Shown here: positions 35,701-47,700 of the stretch, in pieces | Position numbering within the stretch: position 1 is the stretch's first letter | Layout: every line of letters begins with the position of its first letter | Assembly: GCA_028583415.1 (NCBI GenBank) | Contig: CM053266.1 | Coordinates: 46,192,726-46,256,725, forward strand | DNA length: 64,000 bases | Reading direction: 5' to 3' | Source of the DNA: Protea cynaroides | Lineage: Eukaryota; Streptophyta; Magnoliopsida; Proteales; Proteaceae | Program-made: the position numbers and the translations under genes | Notes under the pieces: generated by a model | What the model was told of the DNA's origin: nothing | The model's database searches: none | What the model saw: the letters and a program-made list of their open reading frames with translations, nothing else

Positions 35701-37591
35701 CCTCTATTATGACACTCTTTCCCTATTTGCTTAATATTTCTTGAAGTTAGTGCTTAGTCCTTCATTATTTACATGGTTTGAATTTTTTTTTTTCTCTTAG
35801 GATATATTCTGGGAGCATTTTATATTTATGGTACATTGGATTTAACTACAGAGACCTTTGTATTTGGGTCATCATTCAAGCTTTTTAAATGCAATAATAT
35901 ATTTTTACTTCCCAATTCTTTTATGATTAAACTATAATTAGTTGTAGATTTTAACAAACTATGCTACCTTAATACAGGATATAAATCCAAACAAAAGACC
36001 AGGTGCTGGACCTGATGGTTATGTTTCCCTCAAGATGCATCCATTTTTCAGGGGAATCGACTGGAAAAATTTAAGAAATCAGACTCCTCCAAAACTTGCT
36101 TTGGAGACTAATGTATGACACCTTTTTTGAATAATTATTTTGAAAAGGGGTAGAAGTTTTACTTTGTTGAACTTGGGGGACCCAGCAGTTGCTAGGTGTC
36201 TGAAAGTGATTGGAAGTGCATGTTTGCATTCTTTTTGGTTTCAGACTGCCGAGGCTGATGATGCTCAGGATTCTTCATGGAACCCTTCGCATGTTGGAGA
36301 CGGTTCAATGAGAGTTAACGAGGGGAGTAGTGGAGCCACGTCATCTTCTGAAGCAACTGCTCATGTGACCAGACTTGCTTCTATTGACTCCTTTGACTCC
36401 AGATGGTAAACTCCCATCATATGCCCTTTTTTTACTTTTTCTCTGGCTTAAGTCCTTCAAGAACTTTAGAATGTGGTTTGTGGTAGAGACCATATATTTA
36501 TTGACATATTACATGTTCTACTGGAGGTGTTTTCAAGTTACAGCAAGCAAATATATATGTCGACCGGAATGGATGTCAAGATATATGCTTGGATTCTTTG
36601 CATCTCTGTTTTCACTTCTGCCAAATTTCTACTTCATTGGTGCATGTATCTTGGTATCCACTAGTTAGTGTAAAATTCACCAGTAGGCAACAGGTGGGTG
36701 GGGCATGAACATAATATTGAGTTGGATATGTAACTTATGGTTCTCTTTCTTTTTTTCTATTTTCTTTGCCTGCCCCCTCCTGCCAATTGCCAAACCCTTC
36801 CCCAAGAGGAGAGTGGGAAAAATAAATGTTGAAAGCACAGTTTAGGGACTGAATGCTTGGATGGTCTTTAGGGACAAGCCTGTATTTATAATAAAAGTGA
36901 GAGAATTACAAAAAGACAAAAATCTCCCCCCCCCCCCTCCGCGCACGCGCGCGCCCTCTACCCACCAACCCAATGACCGACTCTACTAATAGAGAATCGG
37001 TTTGATGGAGAAGGACCATACTGCCCCTTGTGGGTTACATATTACAACAATAAAAGAAAAGGAAAAAGAGAAAGCATCAGTCAACAAACCAACCCCCCCC
37101 CAAAAAAATATATATATATATATATTTTTTTCTTTTATTCTTTTGTTGGATTTTCTAGTTTTGCATGTTTAATACATTCAGCCTTATTAACAGGCAGCAA
37201 TTTCTGGATCCTGGGGAGTCTGTTATTATGATCTCAATGGTGAAGAAAATACGGAAGATAACAAACAAGAAGGTGCAGCTTATCCTTACTGACAAACCAA
37301 AATTGATTTATGTGGATCCTTCAAAGATGACACTAAAAGGGGTCAAAGGGAACATAATATGGTCTGATAACCCCAATGACCTCAGTATCCAAGTCTCAAG
37401 TGCTTCGAACTTCAAGATTTGTACAGTAAGCGTCTTTCTTACATCTGTCTTTCTTCCCATGCATTTTTTTGTCCACTCCATCTGAATTAGATTTGTGGAA
37501 TGTTCAGCCAAAGAAGGTGATGTCATTTGAGGATGCAAAACAAAGAGCTTATCAGTGGAAGAAAGCAATCGAGGGACTTCAGAACCGGTAA
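26758..37591 (+). CDS. PDK1: 3-phosphoinositide-dependent protein kinase 1
   Basis: Eleven exons: 26758-26958, 29211-29391, 29568-29620, 29715-29816, 29886-29994, 30076-30154, 30271-30436, 35978-36112, 36245-36405, 37194-37425, 37508-37591. Splicing is GT-AG throughout and gives 500 residues (Arabidopsis PDK1 is 491). This AGC-family master kinase phosphorylates activation loops of other AGC kinases and binds membrane lipids. Kinase domain: glycine loop GVGSYSK at 61-67, VAIK-type lysine K83, HRD aspartate D177, DFG 195-197, T-loop TFVGTAAYVPPE from 221 (T221 aligns with the activating Ser of animal PDK1). A Ser/Thr-rich linker follows, then a PH domain at about 392-500 (GESVIMIS, KLIYVDPSK, GNIIWSD, WKKAI). 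The N-terminus has an 11-residue insert before MEKDFDSK compared with Arabidopsis MLAMEKEFDSK, so M17 is an alternative start. Intron 7 (5.5 kb) is swollen by transposons. Confidence 0.96.
28600..28860 (+). mobile_element. Possible LTR-type fragment in PDK1 intron 1
   Basis: A GC-richer patch with CAACCCGACCCGATGG followed by CTCATATATATTG and a CTTGAGAGATAT block. The combination resembles the end of plant LTR sequences. No ends or duplications were found. Confidence 0.25.
31183..31325 (+). repeat. AGT/AGC trinucleotide microsatellite
   Basis: Imperfect AGT repeats with AGC and AAC interruptions inside the Copia-like element. It yields apparent long poly-Val, poly-Thr or poly-Tyr ORFs on both strands that are not genes. 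Confidence 0.85.
31394..31561 (+). mobile_element. RTE LINE 3' end, nested
   Basis: Starts near AAAAGAACTAGGGGCAGAC and ends GGGATAAGACTTTGTTGTTG, the 3' tail of the RTE family found at 19223. It is severely 5'-truncated and lies inside the Copia-like element, so it inserted later or was carried along. Confidence 0.75.
31651..31813 (-). mobile_element. Au-type SINE with 17-bp target duplication
   Basis: On the minus strand it begins GGGCGAGCCTTGGTGTGACG, continues GGTAAGGTTG, CCTAGTGGTCATGGGTTTGA and GGGGTAAGGTTGCGTACATT, and ends CTCGTGCACTAGGATGCCC. This is the layout of the plant Au SINE, including tRNA-like A and B boxes. It is flanked by TTAATGCATAAGATGAG on both sides (31634-31650 and 31814-31830). 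It is inserted in the interior of the Copia-like element. The exact duplication suggests a fairly young insertion. Confidence 0.88.
34205..35060. other. Possible organelle-DNA insertion in PDK1 intron 7
   Basis: This stretch is clearly GC-richer than the AT-rich intron on either side (for example GCGCTAAGGCGCGCGCATCC near 34288 and GGCCGCCTCAGGCGGACCC near 34403) and has several open frames of 60-86 codons. The texture resembles plant mitochondrial DNA, but I recognise no specific organelle gene. A transposon or captured sequence is an alternative. Confidence 0.35.
35325..35495 (+). mobile_element. RTE LINE 3' end
   Basis: Shares GGGCAGACCTAAAATGACTC, GAGGTGGTGA, CATAGCTTAGGCCTTG and a TTGTTGTTT tail with the copies at 31394 (+), 19223 (-) and 45846 (-). 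It is 5'-truncated and is the second RTE tail in this intron. Confidence 0.75.
36926..36960 (+). repeat. Poly-C followed by CG/CA alternation
   Basis: In PDK1 intron 9: a run of about 13 C, then CCGCGCACGCGCGCGCCC. The alternating purine-pyrimidine part could adopt Z-DNA. No function is implied. Confidence 0.7.
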
Positions 37592-40330
37592 TTTCTGGTT
37601 GGTGGCTATAAGAACATATTCTTTGGGTGTTAGGAGATTGAGGAGGAACATAGGGATCCAAAAAGGATCAGGCGCTTCAGACCCCCTTTTTTTTTTTTAC
37701 TTGAAGAGAAATAGAGTTGTGGTGCAGCCATTCTAAGGTGTACCCTCGTGAAGCCCCTTCCTTCTCTGAATTGTGGCAATTGCCATGACAACTTTGCAAG
37801 AAACCCTCTATCTGTGATTACATCGCTGGAAGCTCTTATGCTGCATGGGGATGAGTACATCTAGGTTACTCAACTGTAGTCAAAAGGATGCTTGCTATGA
37901 TGAAATTTTCTTTGCCACGAGAAGCATACATTCCTTCCTGAACTGGTTGCCTTGTTCTGCAAACTTGGGTGACATTGTGAACCCACAATAGTATTTTACA
38001 GGTTGGGGAATTTGGTGGAGGCCTATTTTGCTGGTATAATGTTGTATTACTGTGAATCTTCCCCTTTTTTTTTTTGAAAGTTTCTTTCCCCACCCACTTT
38101 CTGATTAAATGTAATAACTATTGTGTTGTTAAAGAGCAATGACTTAGTGTAAATCATCTGCTGTCATTGGTTGAGCGATAACGATCTGCTTGTAGAATTG
38201 CAAATTCAGTTTGAAATGCTTCTAACATGGCTATAAATAACTTTATCTATTGCACAAAAAATAATGATAATCAGCATCGTCGTTGTCACATCATTGTCAA
38301 TATTTTCAAATATCTACCTCTGTCAGTTTATAGGGTGTTTAAATTTTGTGGACATGCCCATCCAATTATCTATCTATTTTCAGCTGGAACAAAATTTTCC
38401 ACACATGGCAGTGTAAAGCTTTGAAAAGAACTAGCTGAAGAAGTTGAATGTGGTAAATTTAGTTTAATTGTTGAAAATATGTGTTAGAAGTTCAATACAT
38501 GATGAGTCCTTTGATTGTGGAGAGTCAGAACTTGACATGTTTTTGAAAGATGTTACCTATCCAACAGTTGGTTTTATAAAATCAACTGGGCTTTTAACAT
38601 ACTGGACCATGAAGAACCCTTCACTGGACCATGCTGAGGGCATTTCCATATAAATGAACCGGTAAGGATTGAACCACCCAACTTTCAACTGAAAGGGTTA
38701 GGTCTGGTTTAACCCAACTTTTAGCTTAAGCAGTCGGTCTCTCCATTGTATCACTGTCTGCAGATTCTTGAAGATGTTCTCCATCTTCAATCATACTTGA
38801 AAGTTGCATTTTCAGTTTTATTTTTTAGAGAGCATAACAGCATTGCTGACTCCTTTTTCAAGAGGGTTCAGTCTTTAATCTATACAACAATTTGACCCAT
38901 TTCAGTTGTTTTTTTCTTCATAAATTTTAAACTTTTTCATTATATTTAGAAAATGAGAAAACGTGGCTCGCTTTGACTACATTTGACTCATCCGAGTCTT
39001 AAAAGTGACTAGAGTTATTAAAAATTAAAAAAAATAAAATAAACAAATAAAAAACAATTGGTTTTCCAACAATGTTATCAGTATTAGGTTGTTTTAGCAA
39101 AAATGCATTTTATAACAGTTACTTTAAAAGAAAAGACAAGAATTATTTTACTAAAGTGCAATTAAAATGGGTTTTTTAAATGGGTTTGAACTCCATACAT
39201 ACAAAAATAATCAAATATCCATGACTACGCATACAAATAATCTAATATTCATCCATTAACATATAAATAAATATGAACTAAATACTTACAAATGAAATCT
39301 TTGTTCCTAAGCATAAAATAAATCCAAATGAACTTTCAAAACCATTCAAATAAACATTTTGCAACCCAAATTAACAACCCAAATCACCAAAATACATCTA
39401 ATTTGTTAAATCCAAATGATCAAAAAAGAATTCAATTTCTATCACTTCATGTCTATCACTGTGTTACCAACTTTTTAGGTAACAAAACAATCCATGCATA
39501 TTGAAAATTATGATATTTTCAATTAACAAAATATCAAAGAAACAATAGTGTACTCTCAAATTGAATATCATATCTATTTGTTATCTATCACTAGTCATCT
39601 TGTATGGGTGAAAATACTTAAAACTTGAAATAGTACTTATAAGTACCTCCATTAAAGCATCATCAAATGAAGACAAAAAAAAAGTTTTTTATATATATAT
39701 TTATGACATTAAAACAGTTCTGACAGTTCCAATCCCAAAAAATTCTTAATCGATCTTCTAGTTTTGGATACGTTGGGAGACCTGTCCCAAAATGTATTCA
39801 GCTCCAATCCCAATAATTCTTAATTTCTAGTTATGAATACATTGGAAGATCTGTCCAGGATCGATCCATCCCTAATAGTAATCGATTCCAAAATCTAATC
39901 TGATTACAGTCCCAATATTAAACAAACGGGTGGGACCCTCTGAGTACTCCATCACAGTTTGGCAATTAGCGACAGGGCTGGGCTAGCTATAGTACTGTCT
40001 GACTGCCCTGATGCAGTACTCTAGTGCAAAGGATTAAGGCAGCCAATTAAGTTTTTAGATGTCTTGGAATCCGCAAGGCTTAAACATACTTACAATCCAA
40101 CCAGAATCCCAGACATATGGCACTGAATTTTTTCAGTTTAATGACATCAAAGAAAAAGTGATTGGTGTCACCAATCTGATCATATAAGCTCACAGCTCCA
40201 TGACATTGTACGACCCTAATAAGGAAAGAGGAGGAACAGGAATGATGTCTAAAAAAGAAACTAAAAATAAAGGGTTAGCAGACCTGATCATCAATTCCTA
40301 TATGAGAAATTCAGACTGGTTTCAGCTCTT
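37592..40330. other. Intergenic between PDK1 and the HD-Zip gene
   Basis: Convergent spacer: PDK1 3' untranslated sequence on the left, HD-Zip 3' end on the right. Around 39720-39870 a block of about 70 bp occurs twice (CCAATCCCAA...TTCTTAAT...GAAGATCTGTCC type), diverged. The 39,000-39,700 part is very AT-rich. No gene or recognisable element. Confidence 0.45.
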
Positions 40331-41706
40331 TTAATGATAAGCAGGGAAGACAGTCCAGTAAGGTGGCAAAGATGGATCATATTCATCTATATTGAAGAGA
40401 TTGTTGCACTCTGCCATTTCTGCGTCTGCAGGGTAATTTATTCTTGCTGCTGCTAGGCCATCTAACTTATTGCTGTTGCTGGAGTTGCAAATCACAGCAC
40501 TGGTACTCTCCATAGTGTCTTCAGGTGAGACTTCTGTATAATCTGTGGACCCTTGATTCACTGCTGCTGCTAACCTAGCTTTCAGTTTCATAACCTACAG
40601 AGTTCACAGTTTAGAAAACATATAACAAAACCATGAGAAAAAATGGGAACAAAGCCACTTGATTTCCAAGGCAGACTTGGTTAGAGCCCACCAAACTTGA
40701 TCAAAACAAGTATTAGAACAGATCAAAACCAGAGAAATTAATGATTTTCATTTGTATTAGATTTGGAACACAAAAACTGGATTGAACCGAACTGACCCTT
40801 TACTTCTATCAGGAAAAAAAAAATATTACCCTTTGCCCACTCATCTCCAGTTTAGCCACTCTGGTTTAAGAATATGAAAACTCAAGTTCCAACTGTTAGG
40901 TGGAGGGACTCTTCGGTGTGAGACTAAACTCTCAACGTGGTTTAAGAATGCGAAAACTCAAGTTTGAACCAGTAGGTGGAGGGACTCTTAGGGAGAGACT
41001 AAACTCTGAACTTGGTTTAAGAATACGAAAACTCAAGTTCGAATTGATAACTGGAGGGACTCTTCGGTGTGAGACTAAACTTCCAATACTCCATGCACGT
41101 ATGGCAGTACATATGATGGAGTTTGGAGGCCGTAAGACTCTAGGCTCTGATACCATATAAAGTTTCCGTCTTAAAAGTTTGAACTCATAAATGGAGGCAC
41201 TGTAGGTATAAGGGATGGGGAGAGAGAGAGAGAGTATGATGGATAACCTCTCCTTGGAGCTTCTGCTTTTCTAAAGAGATGGCTTCATAATCCAGCTTAA
41301 GGGCATCATAGACATGCTGGAGGTGCTTAGTCTTCCACCTGGCACGCCTGTTTTGGAACCAAACAGCTACCTGACGAGGCTGAAGACCAAGATCCCTAGC
41401 CAACCTCATCTTCCTCTCTGGTTCAAGCTTTATCTCCTCCTGGAAGCTTCTCTCCAACATCTCAATCTGATCATTCCTCAACCTTTTCTTTCTCTCCATA
41501 TTCTTCTGATCATTACAACTACTGCTCTTCTTACCCAACTGCTCTTCCGACCTGATCAACTCTGCTTCTGAACCAAACTTCACTTCCTCTATTCCTAGTC
41601 CTTGTTCCAATCCAGGAAATGGAAGGTAGTCATAGTTGTGAAAGAAAGTGAAAGTGGGTTGTGCTGCTTGGGTTGTAAAGGGTTTAAAGCTTCCATTCCA
41701 GGCCAT
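40331..41706 (-). CDS. Class I HD-Zip transcription factor, LMI1/ATHB51/ATHB22-like
   Basis: Two exons on the minus strand: 41706-41248 and 40594-40331, joined GE|VMKLKARL, 240 residues. The donor is GTTATC (weak but GT) and the acceptor CTGTAG. The homeodomain spans about 71-128 with ERKKRLRNDQ, ERSFQEEIKL and the recognition helix VAVWFQNRRARWK. It is followed directly by a leucine zipper with heptad positions L129, L136, I143, L150, L157, and the intron interrupts the zipper. The EEIKLEPERKMRLARDLGLQ stretch is typical of the ATHB22/ATHB51 (LMI1) group, known for leaf-form and floral-identity roles in Arabidopsis. Class I proteins bind CAATNATTG-type sites as dimers. The acidic, aromatic C-terminus (EYDPSLPPYW) may be an activation or interaction motif; that is inference. 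Subgroup placement needs a tree. Confidence 0.92.
40862..41200 (+). repeat. Three to four tandem 75-76 bp repeats plus a primer-site-like motif
   Basis: In the HD-Zip intron. TGGTTTAAGAAT starts a unit at 40862, 40938 and 41013; each holds GAAAACTCAAGTT, GGAGGGACTCTT and GAGACTAAAC. A diverged partial fourth copy follows at about 41170. Between them, GGCTCTGATACCAT (about 41147) is the reverse complement of the Copia Met-tRNA primer site. The intron therefore probably carries the remnant of a minus-strand LTR element. No LTR pair was found. Confidence 0.65.
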
Positions 41707-42018
41707 TTCTGACTTGTACCAAAATCAACCAAGTCTGGAATATATACTGTAATTTGTGGGGTAAGAAGTTGGATTTTCTAGTGTTGTTTCACGCGAGGGA
41801 GTGTAATTGAGAGGGAAAGGTGCATATTTAAGAATGGTGAGTACGTGTAACAGGAAGGAGACTAGAGACAGAGCTAGAGAGAGAGAGAGAGATGGTAGCA
41901 CAAGTCACCATCTGGTCCCCGGTTCCCCTTAGGCCCATGCTCCTTTGGACCCGGCACTGTGCCTCCCTTTCTCATGCCTCTCTTCCTGACTCCCTCACTA
42001 CGGAATGCTGACTTACTG

Positions 42019-42077
<59 letters not shown>

Positions 42078-44124
42078 AAATGGTGGGTTGTTTGAGTTCT
42101 GAATCGTAATGAATGACTTCAAGACCAGGGAAAAAAGGGGGAAGGAAGGTGGGGGTTTCCTGAATGTAGAGCCAAAAGGGCTATAGACTCTTAGCCGCAA
42201 ATTTCAGAAGGGGTTGAAGGTAGAGTAGAGATATAGTGGGGGACTAGGGAAATATGAGACTTCATTCATCTTCCAATCTGTTAATGTGAGTTTTGGGACC
42301 ATCCATGGTTTCTTAACTCAGCTGCAACCAATTAAATTGCCCACTTCACGACTCCCTCCTGGCATTTACAGTCTTGGCATCTCCCAATTAATTTTCATTA
42401 GATTGATGATAAATCTGTCCCACCTAAGTACTACTTGCTCAGGGATGTGAACAAGTCGGTTCGGTCTGATTTTGGTTCAGTCCAATTCCAATCTGGTCTA
42501 TACATTCAACTGTTCGATTGAGTTGGCTTAATGGATTCTTATTGATCTATTACTGAACTGGTTTTTTAAATTTTGACTTCTCATATCCAACATGGTCCCA
42601 CTGTATTTAATGTTATCTTCAGAACCTTCTCATGCATGCAAACTTAAAGTTGCCGGCCGGTTTGCAAATTTTTATCTCTATGTGGTCCTAAAGCAGAAGA
42701 TAAAACAGCTGTGAGCAAATAAAGTTGGACTGAAATTATCTATGGTCAAATTTTTTAACCCAAGAAACTATGGATGGGAAGATTGGATGGGATTCAAATT
42801 TTATGGGTTTGTCGATTTTCAGTCCTTACTCATATGTCAAGTTTCATTCAAAATGTATCAAGTGGTAAAATAAAACTAAAGATCATGGAGGGATGCATGA
42901 ACATACAACTAAGAAAATACATGGATGCATGAAGATAAATCAGAGAGTACTTGATTAGATTTGATTTCAAAAAATTGACATATGGCTAATCCAAACCTTA
43001 AACTGTTTATCGGACGGTCAGAATTGTCCATATCAACCTACTATTTGGCCATGAAAATGAAAATAAAATCATCAGCTAATGGATGCATGGCAATGCATGC
43101 ATGTAAATAAAATTGAGAATGGCGTGTCTGTTACTCTGTTAGTCTGTTTCCCTTGGCTGGTAAAGGAGCTCATTATCTATGATTGGTACAAGAGACAGCC
43201 TACTAAAAGCAGGACAACAAAGGTAGAAGAAAAAGACAACACACTCCATAGCATTGAGACAGAAAGGCACCCTAATTCTTCCCTCCCCTTTCTCCTAGCT
43301 CAGTTTTGCTCGATCACCTACTGTAAAGTCTCCTTCACACGATTTTCAATTTAACTAGAAGACTCGATTAGGCAGAGAAGGAAAAGTACTGTTGGCTTTT
43401 TTCTTTTCTTTTTTCTTTTTTTTTTGTTTTTTTTTTTCCCTTCTGTGCTATCTGATGTTCTCTGGTTTTTAAATTCTGCAGATTTCCCCAGTCTAAAAAA
43501 AAATTTCTTCAGCACGTTGTGGAGCTGATATTTTAAAATATAGGAGAGAGGTTCTCAGAATCTCCTATATCACACCAATGAGGGCATGAGAGAAATGGTA
43601 TTATTAAATGGGTCATGCCCACATTGTCATGGAGAGATGTCAGGGGAGAAAGAAAAGACTGTTGGCCATGAACTGCATGTAGGCAAGGCCATCAAAGTCC
43701 CAAGGAAGGAAGCATTCTAAATTAATTATAGCAATAAAGGCATGAACCATTTCATTAATTTAAAATAAAGTGATTACCATGCTAATAATAGAATACAGTC
43801 AGGCGTCAGCATTACTTTTTCCTTTTTATCTTTTTCTTTTAATTTTTTATTTTTATAAATGCCCACAGCCAAGTCTATTGGATCATCTCCTTCTCTAACT
43901 CCAAATCCAACTCCTAAGAAGAATCACTACTTTAAGTCAACAAGTCCAAATCAAAATTGAAACACGTATATGATGATTTTATTTTCCCATCTGCACCAAT
44001 TGCCTTGCAATATTGCCACTGCGCAGTTCCCACTATTTTCCTAATTATACCTTGTAATTTCTGAACTCTCACCAAAATGACCCAAAATTAATGAACCACC
44101 TCTCTCTCTCTCTCTCACACACAT
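41707..44124. other. Upstream region of the HD-Zip gene and spacer
   Basis: The HD-Zip promoter faces left from here. A TATA-like AGTATATATT (minus strand) lies at about 41740-41750 and a second AT-rich TTAAATAT near 41825. A CT microsatellite is annotated separately. A hAT-like phrase (CAGGGATGTGAACAAGTCGG) begins near 42441. The remainder to 44124 holds T-rich runs (43400-43440) and no gene. Confidence 0.4.
42021..42076. repeat. (CT)28 microsatellite upstream of the HD-Zip gene
   Basis: An uninterrupted run of 56 bases of CT, read as GA on the gene's coding strand, about 315 bp upstream of its ATG. GA repeats bind BBR/BPC (GAGA-binding) factors in plants, so a regulatory role is possible. 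A shorter GA run lies near 41876-41890. Confidence 0.8.
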
Positions 44125-44274
44125 GGATTCAAATCCTCTCATGCCGACATGAGAAAATCTAGTGGCTGTCATCAACTGTGCATGTATACCAATACATCGG
44201 TATGTGTATACAGTAAACTATAGCCATTGAATTTCCTCATATCGGCATGAAGGACATGAGAGGATTAAAATCCC
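44125..44274. mobile_element. Foldback MITE (ATGCC-tip subfamily)
   Basis: Ends GGATTCAAATCCTCTCATGC and its inverted partner CATGAGAGGATTAAAATCCC; about 150 bp. The centre has ACCAATACATCGGTATGTG. It is closely related to 62783-62941 and lies downstream of the F-box gene. Confidence 0.7.
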
Positions 44275-44760
44275 AAACAAACATCCAAGAAAAAAAAAAA
44301 AAAAAAAAAACCCAATATGCAAAGTTGATTTACACTCCAGGTGTAAAACACTGCTATCCCTACCTACAGCAGTCCGCATTTTACACAAGTTTCTAATATA
44401 AGTCATAACATAAGCACAAAAACATGCCTCAAATGCATCCAATCTAAGAAAATGCATACATTTAAGGGAACACCCTGCAGCAAAGCGAACTCATTAACCT
44501 AAGCATATTCTCGTTATCTTATACAGAACACTGTAACAAAATAAACAAAAATGATCAAATACAATGAGATAAAAGAGAAGTTACAGAACTACAAGGACAA
44601 ACAAATTAGAAAAAGGGTATGGAAAGAAACACAAGATGACATCCTCCAAACACCAAATCCTTCACAAGTATGCGTTATATCACTATTCACATATCCAAAT
44701 TAGGATCTAGGCAATACATCATGTGCTGGCTGTTTCTACTTCAAAACTTTTCTTCTCCCT

Positions 44761-47700
44761 TCAAATACTAGGGAGAATAAACACTGAATCTACACAAAGT
44801 CCACCTTTGGAATGTGTACAATCAATCTGTTTCATGGAAAATCTTACTTCTGTTGCATCTTCTGAATCACTGACAGTAAACTCACCTACCTCATATTCTA
44901 CCCAGCAGCCACGTTTCTGGTTTCCATTTGCATCATCCTTTTCAGATTCATCCAAACAGCTAGCACATGATGCCTGTTGACCATCTGAAGTAGACAGTTC
45001 AAAACGTACAGGCTTTATATCCCAACCATGCGTGTGTTCAAAACTAGAGACACGTCGACCCAGTCGTTTGAAAAATTTTCCAAGGTGAATTCTGAAAGAC
45101 AGTCTGTACACACCAGCAGGGAAATGGAACTTTACCAAGCCATCTACTTCAAACCACCATACTTGCTGCAAAAAGGCCACTTCATGGAACCTAAAAATGA
45201 ATTGGCAATACAACAGCAAGTCAGTCATGTAACTAAGTCCTAGACAACACAAAATAACACAGAATGAAAAACAATTCAATGAAGTACGATGCATAAGGAA
45301 CACATGAGCATAAAAGTAACGATCAGCCAAATGATGGCTTTCTGATATTACTCAGTAATCACTGCATGACAGGTAAGAAAAATGTCTTTTTCCAAATATT
45401 CATTTAATGTGCATGGAAGGGGAGAGTTGCCCAACCACTTCTCATCATTAGTGATTTCACGGGATATAAAGTTCTACTTCACTCAGTATGGCCTTTCCCC
45501 CACCCTGAGACATTTGTCATTTTATGTGGAACCACATGCTTGACCCTCCAAGGAAGAAACTTGTGGAAAGACTTACTTGTGGCATTTCTTTGGACTTTAC
45601 GTGAGATAATTCAAAGACACTACCACTCTAGGTAAAACCATAGATTATTCAAAGACACTACCACTCTAGGTAAAACCATTAAAAAGGTTTACAGGGATGC
45701 TAGATTAAATCTTTAAAAAGGATGCTCATTGATTGTATGGACAATAGGCTGGATTGTTAACTAAACCTCCTGTGCATGGTCTAATTCTAGTTCATGCTTC
45801 ACCCAGCAAGTAACCAGAAATTATAAGAGAGTGGCATTAGGAATGTAACACACAACAACAACGCCTTATCCCAACTAAATGAGTCGGCTACATGGATTCT
45901 TGTCCTCTAATCAGCTCTATCTCATGTTATACTTGAAACAAGACCTAAACTATGCATGTCTTTCCTTATCACCTCCCCTAGAGTCATCTTACGTCAACCC
46001 CTAACTCTTTTAGATCCTTCAATCTGAATCAAATCACTCATCCGAACAGGAGCATCTAAAAGCCTTTGTTGAACATGGCCATACCATCTCAAACGAATTT
46101 CTCGTAGCTTATCATGTATCAGTGATAATCCCAATTTAGCTCTAATAAAATCATTAAGAATGCAAAAGTTCCTTTGTTTCTAAAATATTCATTTAAAAAA
46201 CTGTATTCAAACCCCCAAAGAGACCCTTTCAAGACCATCTGGAAGCCATTGTTCTCACCAAATCAAACCATTAGTATAGTGGGTTTTTCATTAACAATAT
46301 CAACAAAGAGGACATCCAACAACAAAGAGCATAACAATCGAGTATCTATATGCATATTTGCTACAGACATGCCTGGCAAGCAGGAAGGGAGCCAGCAAAG
46401 TGTGAAGACAAAATCACATGCTCAAAACCCTCGAGGAGTACCCCTTTCTGATCAAGATCACCTAGAAGTCCATTGTCCCCTCACTAAGTCAAAGCACTAT
46501 GCTGACGGGAGGTTTAATGAAAAGTTACCCAGGGGAATGCAACAGCAAAGATTAAAGTACAGTGTCTCTCTCCATGATTTTGCTTGGAGTGCATGGGTGA
46601 CAGGGGAGTGCATGGTTGACAGGGGAGTTGGCCAACCAGAACCAGTTATTCAGCCATTGCAATTTTGTGGAATCAACATGGACTTCTCATTTCTATACAT
46701 TTTTACCCCCCCCTGCTTCTTCATCTCATAACCTTCTACCCTCGACTTCCCTCCCCCCCCCCCCCCCCTTTTCTCTTGTCCCACCTTAGTTTAAGCCACT
46801 TCAAACCTGTATTCTCTACCCAATCTAAGAGCAGTTCCATGGCCCAGCCCGGTACCCCCCCCCCCCTTCCTCCTGTCTCCTCCCTGGATCGGTCCACCCT
46901 AGCCCACCCCTTCCTCCTCCCCCTAACTCCTAACTAACCATACTAATGATACCTTCAAACTAGCTCCTGCTTTTGTCCAGAATCAATTGCCAGTGCACAT
47001 TACCTCATGCAAGAAACCAACGATAACAGCATATATAAATCACCTGACACTGTTAATTCAGCCACCACAGATTTGGCTTCCTATGGATGAATTTTACAGA
47101 AGTGCATTCATCCCTTTTATTCCCTACCCACAAAGTTTGTGGGCATCAAAAACATGATGATATTGTGATCCAATTAAATTTTTGAAAACCATTCACCTCA
47201 ACTAAAATTTTTCTGACACAAATCCTTCAGGGACCATAGTGTTTTTAGACATGATCCTTTACCATCAGCTCTAACCCAGATAGCAGCACCAGCCATTTCA
47301 TTCTTTACCACTTGTGCAGTAAATTACATTTTCCAGAAGAAGAATTCTCTTTCACCTAGAAGTAATCAAATCATTAAACTTTACTGTCTCATTTTCAATT
47401 ATTGCTCAATGTTCACATCTATGGCAGTGTAGCACAGTTTTTCTCGAAACTTTTTTTTTTTTTTTTTTGGGGGGGGGGGATAGGCATCAGATGATCAGAA
47501 ACCTTGCACAAATTTCCTCTTACGATTGCATCTTAACCTGAGAAGTCATGGTACATCCTTTAATTCTTGTTAACTATGCTATAATTCAATTTTTCTATAA
47601 CATTAAACTCCATTTCTGATAGGAGGGACTTTTAGTTAATTTTCAGAGAATCTTGAGCAATTGATATTACAGATGCTAATGGTAAGAAAATAACGTATAC

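Noticed and set aside
38468..38653. 61-codon frame downstream of PDK1
   Set aside because: No domain, no splice context and AT-rich surroundings; consistent with chance.
46174..46731. 185-codon open frame on the plus strand
   Set aside because: It lies in intron 2 of the F-box gene on the opposite strand, has no ATG at its head, shows no domain, and runs into poly-C low-complexity sequence.
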